This document shows, piece after piece, positions 1 to 8,787 of a stretch of 60,140 nucleotides of DNA (position 1 is the first letter of the stretch; the number at the start of each line of letters is the position of its first letter). Below the pieces are notes generated by a model that worked only from the letters and a program-made list of their open reading frames with translations, ran no database searches and was not told where the DNA came from. Location: positions 1 through 60,140 of the forward strand of contig CAJXWO010000011.1 of the NCBI GenBank assembly GCA_913062865.1, read 5' to 3'. The DNA is from an uncultured Paracoccaceae bacterium (GTDB lineage Bacteria; Pseudomonadota; Alphaproteobacteria; Rhodobacterales; Rhodobacteraceae). Both the position numbers and the translations under genes were made by a program.

Positions 1-77
1 AATGCTTGTCATTGGTCGACACTCATTGTTGCGCTCCATAAGAGCAGAAATGTCAGATCAAGTCGCGTGCTTTACAC
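1..77. other. Window-edge segment of atypical composition
   Basis: This stretch is visibly less GC-rich than the surrounding DNA and has no reading frame joining the frame that follows; a TAA lies at 39-41 in that frame. It could be the end of a mobile element or repeat at which the assembly stopped. No inverted repeat or transposase fragment is recognisable, so this is inference from composition only. Confidence 0.3.
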
Positions 78-236
78 ATCACGCTGAACGGTGTGATCTG
101 CTGCGGCGTGCCGAACCAGCCGCACACCTACCAGCAGGTGATGCGCCACCCGGTCGTGAAGAAGAAAGTCTATCACGCCCCGCGGCGCAGCTACGGTGCG
201 ACCCAGTATTCGAAAAGCCCCCAGGGCAACTGGTGA
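42..236 (+). pseudogene. 3' remnant of an unrecognised gene
   Basis: From about position 78 the frame reads like genuine protein. It contains ICCGVPNQPHTYQQVMRHPV and then a basic, Tyr/Ser-rich tail ending PQGNW before a TGA at 234-236. There is no ATG in frame: the upstream stop is at 39-41 and the first possible starts are a CTG at 84 and a GTG at 93, neither with a ribosome-binding site. The likely reading is the C-terminal part of a gene whose 5' end was replaced by the low-GC segment at the window edge. A short protein starting at GTG 93 is the alternative. No family was recognised. Confidence 0.45.
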
Positions 237-315
237 TCCCGGCGGCCATCTGCGCCCGGCCGGGGGACCGAACATAGCGGTCGCGCCCCTGTCATAAAAC
301 TGATACATTCCGCTC

Positions 316-633
316 ATGAGAGCGAACGTCACAGGGTTAGCGGGCGCGGCGTTTCTGCTGTGCCTCGCGTCGGGCTCCCCCGCCGCTGCCCAGTCCCCAA
401 TTGCCGAGGTGCTTTGCGCGCCGTCGCCCGCCTTGCATGACAGGCTGACGCGACAGTTCGGGTCGGACCGGCTTGTCACCGGGTTGCGCGGCCCGGAAGA
501 GGTCATGGAATTGTGGAGTTCGGAGCGGACAGGACGTTGGACGCTGGTCATGTCCTATGCCAACGGCACGTCCTGCATCGTCGCGATGGGCAAAGAGTTG
601 ACCATGGCCCGCCCCGGGAACGGAGCGGGCTGA
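316..633 (+). CDS. Small secreted protein of unknown function
   Basis: This 105-residue protein has a clear N-terminal signal peptide: a basic start, a hydrophobic stretch LAGAAFLLCLASG, and a likely cut after AAAQ near residue 26. The mature part is about 80 residues with two cysteines (in EVLCAP and TSCIVA) that could form a disulfide, and a Trp-rich middle (ELWSSERTGRWTLV). It is therefore probably periplasmic. No family was recognised. No strong ribosome-binding site precedes the ATG, but the signal peptide begins exactly there. It converges on the cold-shock gene that follows on the other strand. Confidence 0.75.
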   Translation: MRANVTGLAGAAFLLCLASGSPAAAQSPIAEVLCAPSPALHDRLTRQFGSDRLVTGLRGPEEVMELWSSERTGRWTLVMSYANGTSCIVAMGKELTMARPGNGAG

Positions 634-658
634 GCGTTTCGGGTTTGTGTGTCGGGGG

Positions 659-865
659 TTACAGGGCCTTGAGGTCCGACGCCATTTCGCGCCCGTCCCG
701 GCCTTCGCGCAGCTCGTAGGACACCTTTTGGTTGTCCGCGAGCCCGGTCAGCCCGGACCGTTCCACCGCCGAGATATGCACGAACACATCCTTGCCGCCG
801 CCTTCGGGGGCGATGAAGCCATAGCCCTTGGTGGTGTTGAACCATTTCACGGTGCCAGTGGGCAT
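659..865 (-). CDS. cspA: Cold-shock protein, CspA family
   Basis: This 68-residue single-domain cold-shock protein is a five-stranded OB-fold that binds single-stranded RNA or DNA and melts RNA structure. RNP1 is KGYGFI at residues 13-18 and RNP2 is VFVH at residues 27-30, with the usual aromatic Trp8 and Phe9. The length is normal for the family (65-70). It is monocistronic, with about 200 bases of non-coding sequence upstream that may form the structured leader often seen on such genes. Several paralogues are expected per genome, so the symbol is generic and whether it is cold-induced cannot be told from sequence. Confidence 0.95.
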   Translation of the reverse strand: MPTGTVKWFNTTKGYGFIAPEGGGKDVFVHISAVERSGLTGLADNQKVSYELREGRDGREMASDLKAL

Positions 866-1081
866 CGCGTCTCTCCTTCTCGTCTTCCAGTCTGACGCCA
901 GAACCTTTAAAGGCGCCGTGCCACCGGCGGATCAGACTGTCCGGCCGTGGTGACGGATTCGGAGGTTCGATACGCAAATGCCACGTTTTGAGAGTGGCAG
1001 GTTGAAGGTGAAAATCAAGGAAAACAGCCGGGCGCGGGCTTACGATCCCGTGAACCGCCACGGAAAGAGGAAAGCGTGGGC

Positions 1082-1405
1082 ATGATCATCTACGGGTTGA
1101 AAACATGTGACACCTGCCGCAAGGCGTTGAAGGCGCTGCCAGAGGCGGGTTTCGTCGACGTGCGGGCCGACGGGCTGCCCGATGACCTGCGCGACCGGGC
1201 GCTTGCGACGTTCGGCGATGCGCTGATCAACACGCGGTCCACAACATGGCGCGGTCTGTCCGAGCAGGACCGCGCCGCCGCGCCCACGGCGCTTTTGGCG
1301 GCGCATCCGACCCTGATGAAGCGCCCGCTGATCGACGCGGGCGGCACGCTGTACCTGGGCTGGGGCAAGGATGTGCAGGCCGCCCTTCTTGGCGACCGGG
1401 CCTGA
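1082..1405 (+). CDS. ArsC/Spx-family thioredoxin-fold protein
   Basis: This 107-residue protein of the arsenate reductase (ArsC)/Spx family starts with the thioredoxin-like strand MIIYGLKTC and has a CXXC-type pair, Cys9-Asp-Thr-Cys12. The family's later RxxR-type region is seen as LMKRPLID near residue 80. Members either reduce arsenate with glutathione or are regulators or orphan reductases. The short YffB/Spx-like form with no arsenic genes nearby argues against a dedicated arsenic role. I chose ATG 1082 because AAAGAGGAAA lies about nine bases upstream; an in-frame GTG at 1076 is the alternative. It is followed after 37 bases by a small membrane protein, possibly co-transcribed. Confidence 0.85.
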   Translation: MIIYGLKTCDTCRKALKALPEAGFVDVRADGLPDDLRDRALATFGDALINTRSTTWRGLSEQDRAAAPTALLAAHPTLMKRPLIDAGGTLYLGWGKDVQAALLGDRA

Positions 1406-1442
1406 ACCGCATATTTGACCCCAAAGACGCAGGAGAAAGCGC

Positions 1443-1811
1443 ATGCGCAACGCGGCCCTGACACTGGGGATCATCGCCGGGGTGATCGGAATGATCGTCG
1501 GCTTTTTCAGCTATGGGTATACCGAGGCGGTCAACCGCTTCGGCGAGGTGGAGGGACTGGCCGAACAGCTCGACAATGTCGGTCTGATCCGCACGGTGTC
1601 GATCCTGGGCCCGCTTCTGGCGATCGCGGGTGGGGCCATGGCGAAAGCCCGCGCGCTTTGGGGTGGGCTTTTGCTGCTGATCTCTGCAGGCGCGATGTTC
1701 TACGCCTTCGGGTTCAACGTCTTCACGATGTTCCCGATCGCCTTTGCGGGGCTCGGTGGGCTCATGGCGCTGGCTGCGGGGCGTCCTGACGAGCCAAAAA
1801 GCCACTTCTGA
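1443..1811 (+). CDS. Small membrane protein, DUF4064-like
   Basis: This 122-residue protein has about four predicted membrane helices, near residues 5-25, 49-66, 70-88 and 92-110, separated by a short charged loop (RFGEVEGLAEQLDN). The pattern resembles DUF4064-type small inner-membrane proteins of unknown function. An AGGAGAAAG ribosome-binding site lies just upstream. Its last 50 bases overlap the 3' end of the convergent DoxX gene, so both genes share coding DNA at their ends. Confidence 0.75.
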   Translation: MRNAALTLGIIAGVIGMIVGFFSYGYTEAVNRFGEVEGLAEQLDNVGLIRTVSILGPLLAIAGGAMAKARALWGGLLLLISAGAMFYAFGFNVFTMFPIAFAGLGGLMALAAGRPDEPKSHF

Positions 1812-2343
1812 GCAGGGCATCGACTGACAGCGGACCGGCGCCCTTGATCACAGGGATCAACAGCACCAGCCCCCACAGCAGGCGCTGATCCAGGATCGGG
1901 CTGTCGGGGATGCGGTCGAAGAACGCGCCCAGGGTTTCGGCATGGGCAAGGCCGCCATGGCCGTAAAGGTCGGTCAGCGACTGGACGATGACAAATCCGA
2001 TCATCCCAAGCGCCGATAGCCGCGTCGCAAAGCCGATGACGATGAAAAGCGGCAGCAGGAACTCGGCCCAGGTGCCCGCGACGACCACGGCCCAGTGATA
2101 CAGCCCCATTTGCGAGACGTCATAGGCAACTGACTCCATCGCCTTGGGAAAGATCTGCGCATAGGCGCCGAGCGACGGCTGGAGAAAGCCCAGCACTCCA
2201 TCGCCCAGCTTGGTCAGGCCCGAGGCCCAGAAATACATCAGAAGCGTGGCTGCAAAGACCGCCCGCGCCGCCGTGGGCAAGATCCAGGTCTGGCGCTCAA
2301 CCGCGTTGAAGGTTTTGTCGTGCAAATGGATCAGGCGGATCAT
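1762..2343 (-). CDS. DoxX-family membrane protein of the bufferin operon
   Basis: This 193-residue inner-membrane protein has four to five hydrophobic helices and the DoxX/SURF4-type pattern ARAVFAATLLMYFWASGLTKL near residue 25, followed by WAEFLLPLFIVIGFATRLSALG. Many DoxX proteins accompany copper, thiol or respiratory functions. This one starts one base after the end of the DUF2063 gene region, in the last position of the bufA-bufB-bufC set, where DoxX proteins are commonly found in bufferin-type operons. Its job there is not settled; help in peptide export or in redox supply to the modification enzyme is plausible. The 3' end overlaps the convergent DUF4064-like gene by 50 bases. Confidence 0.85.
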   Translation of the reverse strand: MIRLIHLHDKTFNAVERQTWILPTAARAVFAATLLMYFWASGLTKLGDGVLGFLQPSLGAYAQIFPKAMESVAYDVSQMGLYHWAVVVAGTWAEFLLPLFIVIGFATRLSALGMIGFVIVQSLTDLYGHGGLAHAETLGAFFDRIPDSPILDQRLLWGLVLLIPVIKGAGPLSVDALLRSGFLARQDAPQPAP

Positions 2344-2344
2344 G

Positions 2345-3103
2345 TCAATTCTCCTCGTGATGCAAATCGGTCAGGGCGGCCCCGGACAGAAGCAGGGCGA
2401 AAACCGGGCCAAGGTCGAAATCCGGTGTCTCTTGCGTGGCCCTCTCGTGCGCGGCGCCGAGCGTCTGGCCCTCGGACAAGGCCGCGATGAACGCTGCGCC
2501 GCCCTTGGGCAGGGGCTGCGCCACCGGGTCGAACCCGGGCCGGGTGATCAGCACATCCTACGGCGTGGGGTGCGGTTTGGGGGCACCTGGTTGGGTTGCA
2601 TAGGCCCAGATCGCGTGCAGCGGCCAGGGCGACCGGATCAGCCGCAGCGCCGGGGCCAGCGTGAAGCGGGCGGCGAACAGTCTCTCGGGCGGTAGACCGT
2701 CCAGCCGGGCGGCGTCCAGCGGGGCTGCATCGGCGGCGTGGTAGCTTTGGCGCAACGCCAGTTCCAGCTGCGCCACATCCGCAAGGTAGCCGATATGGGA
2801 CAGCGGCTGGAAGTCACTGAGAAACTGCGGAAAGTCTGCCCCGTACTGCATCATCAGAGGTGATGCGGGCGTGTGGGCGCGCAGGTACAGCCCCGCGACC
2901 TTCTTGAAGTTTTCCTCACCGATCAGGCCGCGGATGGCGGGAAAGCCGGTTTCTAGCGCCTCGGTCAGGCTGACGGCCACGTTGTTGCGATAGACGGCAA
3001 AGCGGCGCCCGGCGGGGCGACCCACGCCATCTGTCAGGCCCTCGGGCACGGGCTGGTCAGGGGCCAGCATCGCCCGGCGGAACATGGCCTGATCGACACT
3101 CAT
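2345..3103 (-). pseudogene. bufC: DUF2063 partner protein (BufC), interrupted by an in-frame amber codon
   Basis: This gene encodes the DUF2063 DNA-binding-like partner that helps the DUF692 enzyme recognise its precursor peptide. The frame starts [10 protein letters not shown] and overlaps bufB by four bases (ATGA, 3100-3103). It runs for 181 codons to a TAG at 2558-2560 and then continues in the same frame (DVLITRPGFDP through DLHHEEN) to a TGA at 2345-2347. The part after the stop is the family's normal C-terminal segment, so the intact product would be about 251 residues, the usual size. A single base change to TAG explains everything. Options are a real nonsense mutation, a sequencing error, or readthrough; a GTG at 2552-2554 could restart the C-terminal piece. 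Confidence in family is high; whether the protein is functional is unknown. Confidence 0.85.
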
Positions 3104-3951
3104 ACCGTCACCCGGCCCAGCGCATCGGCGGCGCGCTGCGCCTCGGCGGCCAGCACGGGCCAATCGGGCACATCGGTGTCCCATTCGACCAGCACGGGCT
3201 TCGGTCCCGCGCGGTTCAGCGTGTGATCCAGAAGTGCCCAGACGGGATCCACAACCTTGGCACCGTGGCTGTCGATCAACAAGGGCGCGCCGTGGTCGTC
3301 TTGGTCCTCGTCATGACCGCCCAGGTGAATTTCGCCCACCTTATCAAGGGCAAAGCCGTCGATATAGGCGCGCGGTTCATAGCCCAGATTGGTGGCCGAG
3401 ACGAAAACGTTGTTCACGTCCAGCAGCAGCCCGCACCCCGTCCTGCGGCTGATTTCGGCCAGGAACGCGGGCTCGTCCCAGGTCGATTCGGCAAAGGCCA
3501 GGTAGCTTGACGGGTTCTCAAGCAGCATCCGGCGGCCCAGCACCTCTTGCACCTCGTCGATGTGATCGGCCACGCGGGTCAGCGTGGCATCGGTATAGGG
3601 CAGGGGCAGCAGGTCGTTGTAGAAATGGCTGTCATGGGTGGACCAGGCCATATGCTCGGAAAAGCTGGCGGGGTTCAGCCAGCCGCACAGGTGCTTCAGC
3701 CGGGCCAGGTGATCGGGGTCGAGCCGACCTTCGCCACCGATGGAAAGGCCCACACCATGGACCGAGATCGGGAACCGTTCGGCCAGGTGGCGCAGTTGCG
3801 CGATGGGGCGCCCACCGTCGCCCATGTAGTTCTCGGCGTGGATTTCCAGCCAACCCACAGGCGCAGGGTCGGCCTGTATAGCGCTGTAATGCTGGGCTTT
3901 GTAGCCGACGCCGGGCAGGGCGGGCAGGCCGTCTGAAACGGTATCGAACAT
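3100..3951 (-). CDS. bufB: DUF692 multinuclear non-heme iron oxidase (MNIO), BufB type
   Basis: This 283-residue TIM-barrel enzyme belongs to the DUF692/MNIO family, whose members (for example MbnB) use two or three iron ions to rearrange cysteines in ribosomal peptides. Candidate metal or active-site residues sit in conserved family motifs: WLEIHAENY (residues 34-42), ISVHGVGLS (62-70, His65), FSEHMAW (97-103), LLENPSSY (Glu145), LLLDVNN (Asp178), EIHLGGHD (His209, His213), and a conserved Asp228-Ser-His229. I chose ATG 3951 because AGGGGAT precedes it and the family begins there; longer upstream frames have no homologous content. It lies between the BufA precursor and BufC, overlapping BufC by four bases, as expected for a bufferin biosynthesis operon. 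Confidence 0.92.
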   Translation of the reverse strand: MFDTVSDGLPALPGVGYKAQHYSAIQADPAPVGWLEIHAENYMGDGGRPIAQLRHLAERFPISVHGVGLSIGGEGRLDPDHLARLKHLCGWLNPASFSEHMAWSTHDSHFYNDLLPLPYTDATLTRVADHIDEVQEVLGRRMLLENPSSYLAFAESTWDEPAFLAEISRRTGCGLLLDVNNVFVSATNLGYEPRAYIDGFALDKVGEIHLGGHDEDQDDHGAPLLIDSHGAKVVDPVWALLDHTLNRAGPKPVLVEWDTDVPDWPVLAAEAQRAADALGRVTV

Positions 3952-4033
3952 GGGCGATCCCCTGACATCTTGGTGAGGGATGGGTGCGGCCACCCATCCC
4001 GAGGGGCGCGGCCTGGCGCCCGAAACCGGTCGC

Positions 4034-4333
4034 TTACGACTGGGGCAGATCGCGGTCCAGCTCTTCCAGCGAGCCCATGCGCGCGGTGCCATCGGCCATC
4101 GCGGGCAGCTCGATCTCGGTGCAGGTGCCGGCCTCGACGAGGGTCCAGGCGTTGCCCTGGTAGTCGACGGTCGACGAACCCGCGCAGGTGGTGCCGGGGC
4201 CCGCGGCGCAATCGTTTTCGCCGGCAAGCGATACGCCAAAGCACTTTTCCTGCGCTTGCGCGGTGGTGGCGGTTGCGCTCAGGGCTGCGGCAACGGCACC
4301 TGCGACGGCAAAAGCTTTAACGGTGGTGGACAT
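4034..4333 (-). CDS. bufA: Bufferin precursor peptide, DUF2282 (BufA1 type)
   Basis: This 99-residue precursor has a Sec signal peptide (residues 1 to about 28, ending TTAQAQ). Four cysteines in the mature part (Cys31, Cys42, Cys50, Cys71) lie in the family pattern EKCFGVxLAGxNDC...TTCAG...VDYQGxAW...GTC. DUF2282 proteins of this kind are reported to have cysteines modified by the neighbouring MNIO enzyme and to bind copper in the periplasm, protecting the cell. GGAAG sits just upstream of ATG 4333. It is first in a minus-strand operon with bufB, bufC and a DoxX gene. The 83-base gap to bufB suggests the precursor is made in excess. Confidence 0.92.
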   Translation of the reverse strand: MSTTVKAFAVAGAVAAALSATATTAQAQEKCFGVSLAGENDCAAGPGTTCAGSSTVDYQGNAWTLVEAGTCTEIELPAMADGTARMGSLEELDRDLPQS

Positions 4334-4499
4334 GGAACTTCCCTTTCGGTTGCAAAACCGCGTCGCACTCAGCGGCGACAGGGAAATTCGTAGCGGCAGG
4401 CCGCTTGCACGAACCACTCACACGGCCGTGCGACACAAACGCGTCATGCGGCGTGATGGGTTCGTGACGTGTTTTCAGGGAGGCGCTAACAAATGTTTC
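4334..4499 (-). promoter_or_regulatory. Upstream region of the bufferin operon
   Basis: About 165 bases separate the bufA start from the thrS terminator, so the operon's promoter must lie here. Several GTGACG/CGTGCG-like words occur but no convincing -35/-10 pair. Related operons in Caulobacter are under an ECF sigma factor or copper control; neither a sigma nor an anti-sigma gene is in this neighbourhood. Confidence 0.4.
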
Positions 4500-4527
4500 G
4501 GGATCGGGCCGTTTCCAGCCCGATCCC
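4500..4527 (-). terminator. Terminator of thrS
   Basis: A perfect 10-base-pair stem, GGGATCGGGC at 4500-4509 pairing with GCCCGATCCC at 4518-4527, has an eight-base loop and is followed on the minus strand by GAAACATTTGTT. It lies 22 bases past the thrS stop codon. Confidence 0.8.
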
Positions 4528-4549
4528 TGCGACAGGACCGCGCGATTTG

Positions 4550-6496
4550 TTACAAAAGATCCGGCGGGGTGGCTTCGACGCGCAACGCGCTCACGATCTC
4601 GTCCAGCGATTGTACCGCGGTTTGCTTTTCGCCCAGGCGGCGGACGGACACGCTCCGCTCTTCGACCTCGCGTGCGCCGCAGGCGAGGATGACCGGCACC
4701 TTGCCCAGCGAATGCTCGCGCACCTTGTAGTTGATCTTTTCGTTGCGCAGATCGGTTTCGGCCCGCACGCCCGCCGCGCGCAGCGCTTCGGCCACCTCGC
4801 GGCAGTAGTCGTCGGCATCCGACACGATCGACGCCACGACCACCTGGCGCGGCGCCAGCCAGAAGGGCAGCTTGCCCGCGTGTTCCTCGATCAGGATGCC
4901 GATGAACCGTTCGAAGCTGCCCAGCACGGCACGGTGCAGCATGACCGGGCGATGCTTGGCCCCGTCATGGCCGATATAGGTGGCGTCCAAACGCTCGGGC
5001 AGGACGAAATCGACCTGCAGCGTGCCGCATTGCCAATCCCGGCCGATGGCGTCGGTCAGGACGAATTCCAGCTTGGGGCCGTAAAACGCGCCTTCGCCCG
5101 GGTTCAGCTCGTAGCTCCAGCCGGCCGCCTCGGTCGCGGATTTGAGCGCGAATTCCGCCCGATCCCAGACATCGTCCGACCCGGCCCGCGTTTCGGGACG
5201 GTCCGAAAACTTCACCGCGAAACTGTCGAATCCCAGATCGCGATAGATCTGGTCCAGGAACTCGATGAAGCGCCTGGTCTCGTCTTCGATCTGGCTTTCT
5301 TCGCAAAAGATATGCGCGTCATCCTGGGTGAAACCGCGCACCCGCATGATCCCATGCAGCGCGCCGGAGGGTTCGTAGCGGTTGCACGACCCGAACTCGG
5401 CCATGCGCAGGGGCAGGTCGCGATAGGATTTCAGGCCCTGCTTGAAGATCTCCACATGGCAGGGGCAGTTCATCGGCTTGAGCGCATTCACCGCCTTTTC
5501 GCGGGCGTGGTCCTCGTCCACTTCGACGATGAACATGTTCTGCTGGTATTTGTCCCAGTGGCCCGAACGTTCCCAGAGCTTGCGGTCGACGACCTGGGGG
5601 GTGTTCACCTCCACATAGCCGCCCTTTTGCTGCTGACGCCGCATGTAATCCTGAAGCGTGGTGTAGACGCGCCAGCCGTTCGGGTGCCAGAAGATCTGGC
5701 CCGGTGCCTCTTCCTGCATGTGGAAAAGATCCATCTCGCGGCCCAGCTTGCGGTGGTCGCGCTTGGCGGCCTCTTCCAGCATGTTGAGGTATTTTCGCAG
5801 GTCTTCCTTGTTCAGGAAGGCCACGCCGTAGATCCGCTGCAGCATGGCGCGGTCGCTGTCGCCGCGCCAATAGGCACCCGCGACCGACATCAGCTTCCAG
5901 CTGTCGCCGGGCACCTGGCCGGTATGCTGCAGATGCGGGCCGCGGCACAGGTCCTGCCAATGGCCATGCCAATACATGCGCAGGGGCTCGTCTCCCGGGA
6001 TCGCCTCGATCAGCTCGACCTTATAGGGCTCGCCATTGTCGCGGTAGAATTGCACCGCGCGATCCCGGTCCCAGATCTCGGTGCGAACGGGGTCGCGCAG
6101 ATTGATGATCTCGCGCATCTTCTTTTCGATCTGGCCCAGGTCCTCGGGGGTAAAGGGCTCTGCGCGGTCGAAGTCGTAATACCAGCCGTTCTCGATCACC
6201 GGACCGATGGTGACTTTCACGTCGGGCCAGATTTCCTGCACGGCGCGGGCCATGATGTGGGCCAGGTCGTGGCGCACCAGCTCCAGCGCCGGTTCAGGGT
6301 CTTTCATGGTGTTGATGGCGATGGACGCATCGGCCTCGATCGGCCATTGCAGATCCCAATGCGCGCCGTTGACAGCGGCCGAAATCGCCTTTTTTTCAAG
6401 CGATTTGGAGATCGAGGTGGCGACCTCGGCAGGGGTCACGCCGGCATCGAAATCGCGCGCATTGCCATCGGGAAAGGTGAGTGAGATCTGGGCCAT
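4550..6496 (-). CDS. thrS: Threonine--tRNA ligase
   Basis: This class II aminoacyl-tRNA synthetase charges tRNA-Thr and removes misattached serine. The 648-residue protein has the standard order: TGS domain (residues 1-65), editing domain with the HxxxH motif His76-His80, catalytic core with the zinc-binding NCPCH and class II motifs ([15 protein letters not shown], and GAFYGPKLE), and a C-terminal anticodon-binding domain. ATG 6496 is preceded by GAGGAG and begins the TGS domain exactly; an upstream extension would add unrelated sequence. The gene stands alone, with a strong terminator downstream, and is divergent from the MFS gene. Confidence 0.97.
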   Translation of the reverse strand: MAQISLTFPDGNARDFDAGVTPAEVATSISKSLEKKAISAAVNGAHWDLQWPIEADASIAINTMKDPEPALELVRHDLAHIMARAVQEIWPDVKVTIGPVIENGWYYDFDRAEPFTPEDLGQIEKKMREIINLRDPVRTEIWDRDRAVQFYRDNGEPYKVELIEAIPGDEPLRMYWHGHWQDLCRGPHLQHTGQVPGDSWKLMSVAGAYWRGDSDRAMLQRIYGVAFLNKEDLRKYLNMLEEAAKRDHRKLGREMDLFHMQEEAPGQIFWHPNGWRVYTTLQDYMRRQQQKGGYVEVNTPQVVDRKLWERSGHWDKYQQNMFIVEVDEDHAREKAVNALKPMNCPCHVEIFKQGLKSYRDLPLRMAEFGSCNRYEPSGALHGIMRVRGFTQDDAHIFCEESQIEDETRRFIEFLDQIYRDLGFDSFAVKFSDRPETRAGSDDVWDRAEFALKSATEAAGWSYELNPGEGAFYGPKLEFVLTDAIGRDWQCGTLQVDFVLPERLDATYIGHDGAKHRPVMLHRAVLGSFERFIGILIEEHAGKLPFWLAPRQVVVASIVSDADDYCREVAEALRAAGVRAETDLRNEKINYKVREHSLGKVPVILACGAREVEERSVSVRRLGEKQTAVQSLDEIVSALRVEATPPDLL

Positions 6497-6654
6497 ATCG
6501 GCTCTCCTCGTCGGTTTGGCGCCCACGGAACGCCCGGTTGCGGGTATCAAGTCGCGCGTTATGTGACCCCGGGCGCGGGTCAAGTCAACTCTTCGCCAAG
6601 GGCCTTTTGGCGGGCTGCGGCCCGATGATGCAGGCAAGACACGAGGGACGGGAT

Positions 6655-7950
6655 ATGAGTGAGGACATCACCGAGGACCTGTTCGAGCGTCTGACCGGCG
6701 CCGAAGACCCGGCGGACGATCTGTCAAAACCCGCTCAGGATGCCGAGGCCCGGAACGGGTTGCGTCATGCCATTTCGTTGTCGATGACCAAGGTGGCCGA
6801 TGGTCTGATCGACCCGAAACTCGTGCTCAGTTGGCTGTTGAACGCGTTGGGGGCACCGGCCTATTTCGTGGGGCTTCTGGTGCCCATCCGCGAGGCGGGC
6901 GCGCTTCTGCCCCAGATCGGGCTGGCCGCGATCCTGCAACGGATGCCCACGCGCAAATGGATGTGGGCGGCAGGGTCGCTGGGCCAGGGGATCGCGGCGG
7001 CGCTGATCGTGCTGGCGGCCCTCACTCTCACGGGCTGGGCGGCGGGTGCGGCGATCTGCGGGGCGCTGGCGCTTCTGGCCGTATCCCGCGCGGCGGCATC
7101 GGTGTCGTTCAAGGACATCCTGGGCAAGACCGTGGGCAAAACCCGGCGCGGGGCCATCACCGGCACGGCGGGGTCGCTGTCTTCGGTCGGGGTGCTGGCC
7201 TTTGCCGGGCTCATGCTGTCGGGCGTCTTTCAGGACACCGGGCTGGTGATCGGGGCCATCGCGCTGGCCGCGGGGCTGTGGATGGCGGCAGCCGCGCTCT
7301 TCTCCACCCTGAGCGAGCAGCCCAGCCAGACCGACGGTCAGGCCGACGGCGTCTCCCTGTCGCTCTTGCGGGACGACCCGCGCCTGACCCGCTTCATCAT
7401 CGCGCGGGGGCTTCTGGTGTCGACCGCGCTGGCACCGCCCTACATGGTCCTGCTGGCCTCCGAGGCGGGTCTGGCCGCGCTCGACAAGCTGGGGGCGCTT
7501 GTGCTGGCCTCGGCGGGGGCATCCTTTCTCAGCTCCTATGTTTGGGGGCGGCTTGCTGACCGGTCGTCGAAAACCGTGCTGGCGCTGTCGGGCGTTGCGG
7601 CGGCGCTTGCGATGCTGGCGGCGGTGGGGCTAGCAGCCGCCGGGCTTGCGCAGACGATCTGGGCCATGCCCCTCACGCTGTTCGTTCTGATGGTGGCCTA
7701 TCATGGGGTGCGACAGGGCCGGTCGACCTATCTCGTGGACATGGCCCCCAAGGACAAACGCAGCGCCTATGCCGCCCAGTCCAACACGGTGATCGGGGTG
7801 ATCCTGCTGGCCGCCGGCGCGGCGGGGGGCGCCGCATCGGTCATCGGTGCCGGGGCGACGCTGATTGTGTTTGCAGCCCTCGCCGTGGCAGGCGCCGTCG
7901 TGGCCCTGCGGCTGAGCGAGGTCGAAGAGGGGCTCGACCTCTTGTCCTGA
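6655..7950 (+). CDS. MFS-type transporter
   Basis: This 431-residue polytopic membrane protein starts with a ~45-residue cytoplasmic acidic N-terminus ([11 protein letters not shown]) and then about twelve hydrophobic helices, with a mid-protein loop near residue 235 ([14 protein letters not shown]). A cytoplasmic signature [12 protein letters not shown] near residue 300 fits the GxLaDrxGrr pattern of major facilitator proteins, and [17 protein letters not shown] near residue 375 is typical of MFS C-terminal halves. The substrate cannot be told. GAGGGACGGG supplies a ribosome-binding site for ATG 6655. It is divergently placed from thrS. Confidence 0.85.
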   Translation: MSEDITEDLFERLTGAEDPADDLSKPAQDAEARNGLRHAISLSMTKVADGLIDPKLVLSWLLNALGAPAYFVGLLVPIREAGALLPQIGLAAILQRMPTRKWMWAAGSLGQGIAAALIVLAALTLTGWAAGAAICGALALLAVSRAAASVSFKDILGKTVGKTRRGAITGTAGSLSSVGVLAFAGLMLSGVFQDTGLVIGAIALAAGLWMAAAALFSTLSEQPSQTDGQADGVSLSLLRDDPRLTRFIIARGLLVSTALAPPYMVLLASEAGLAALDKLGALVLASAGASFLSSYVWGRLADRSSKTVLALSGVAAALAMLAAVGLAAAGLAQTIWAMPLTLFVLMVAYHGVRQGRSTYLVDMAPKDKRSAYAAQSNTVIGVILLAAGAAGGAASVIGAGATLIVFAALAVAGAVVALRLSEVEEGLDLLS

Positions 7951-8034
7951 TCCAATGGGCCTGGCCTTTGCTTGGCATGGCCTCCTTGGCATTCCGGTGC
8001 GCGCGGGTATGCTGCCACCGACCAAGGAGGATGC

Positions 8035-8787
8035 ATGACCGAGATCGCTTTTCTGGACAGTCCGCATGGCCGACGGCTTGCCTATGCCCATACGCCGGGC
8101 ACGGGGCCGACGATCGTGCTCCTGTCAGGCTACAAATCCGACATGGAGGGCACCAAGGCTGTGCATCTGGAGGCCTGGGCCAAGGCGCAGGGCTGCGCAT
8201 TCCTGCGGTTGGATTATTCCGGGCATGGCCAATCGGGCGGTGTCTTCGAAGAGGGGTGCATCGGCGACTGGGCGGAGGATGCGGCTGCCGTGATCGAGGC
8301 TATCGCCCCGGGCCCTGTGGTCCTGGTCGGCTCGTCCATGGGCGGCTGGATCGCCTGTCTTATGAGCAAGCGATTTACGAATGTCGCGGGCTTTGTCGGC
8401 ATCGCCGCGGCGCCGGATTTCACCGAAGACAGTTTCTGGGAAGGCTTCAGCCTGGAAGACCGTCAGAAGGTCATGGAGGAGGGGCAGGTCGCGCTGCCCT
8501 CAGACTATGGAGACCCTTACATCGTCACCCGCAAACTGATCGAGGATGGTCGTCAGAACCTTGTCCTGCGTGACCCGTTGCCGATGCCCTTTCCGGTGCG
8601 CCTGCTGCAGGGGACCGAGGATGAGGCGGTCGAGCGCGCGGTGGCGCTGCGGCTTCTGGATCATATCGACGGGCCGGATGTCCGGCTGAGCCTTGTCAAA
8701 GGGGCCGATCACCGGTTTTCCGAGCCTGCGACCCTCGCGATGATCGAAGACGCCATTCTGGACGTTTTGGGCGAGGCGGGGACGTGA
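8035..8787 (+). CDS. Alpha/beta hydrolase, ABHD10-like thioesterase
   Basis: This 250-residue serine hydrolase resembles the ABHD10/acyl-protein thioesterase branch, which carries the GYKSDMEGTKA motif seen here at residues 32-42. The catalytic triad is visible: Ser101 in GSSMGG, Asp196 in GTEDE, and His226 in GADHRF. ABHD10-type enzymes cleave acyl groups from proteins or acyl-glucuronides; the bacterial substrate is not known. ATG 8035 has an AGGAGG four bases upstream. It overlaps the next hydrolase gene by four bases (GTGA), so the two are translationally coupled. Confidence 0.88.
   Translation: MTEIAFLDSPHGRRLAYAHTPGTGPTIVLLSGYKSDMEGTKAVHLEAWAKAQGCAFLRLDYSGHGQSGGVFEEGCIGDWAEDAAAVIEAIAPGPVVLVGSSMGGWIACLMSKRFTNVAGFVGIAAAPDFTEDSFWEGFSLEDRQKVMEEGQVALPSDYGDPYIVTRKLIEDGRQNLVLRDPLPMPFPVRLLQGTEDEAVERAVALRLLDHIDGPDVRLSLVKGADHRFSEPATLAMIEDAILDVLGEAGT

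Noticed and set aside
866..1075. Possible structured cold-shock leader upstream of cspA
   Set aside because: The region is long enough, but I could not identify a conserved cold-box or a convincing fold by eye.
4493..6484. Very long open frame (663 codons) on the plus strand opposite thrS
   Set aside because: It is the antisense shadow of thrS. It has no protein family character, and high GC keeps it open.
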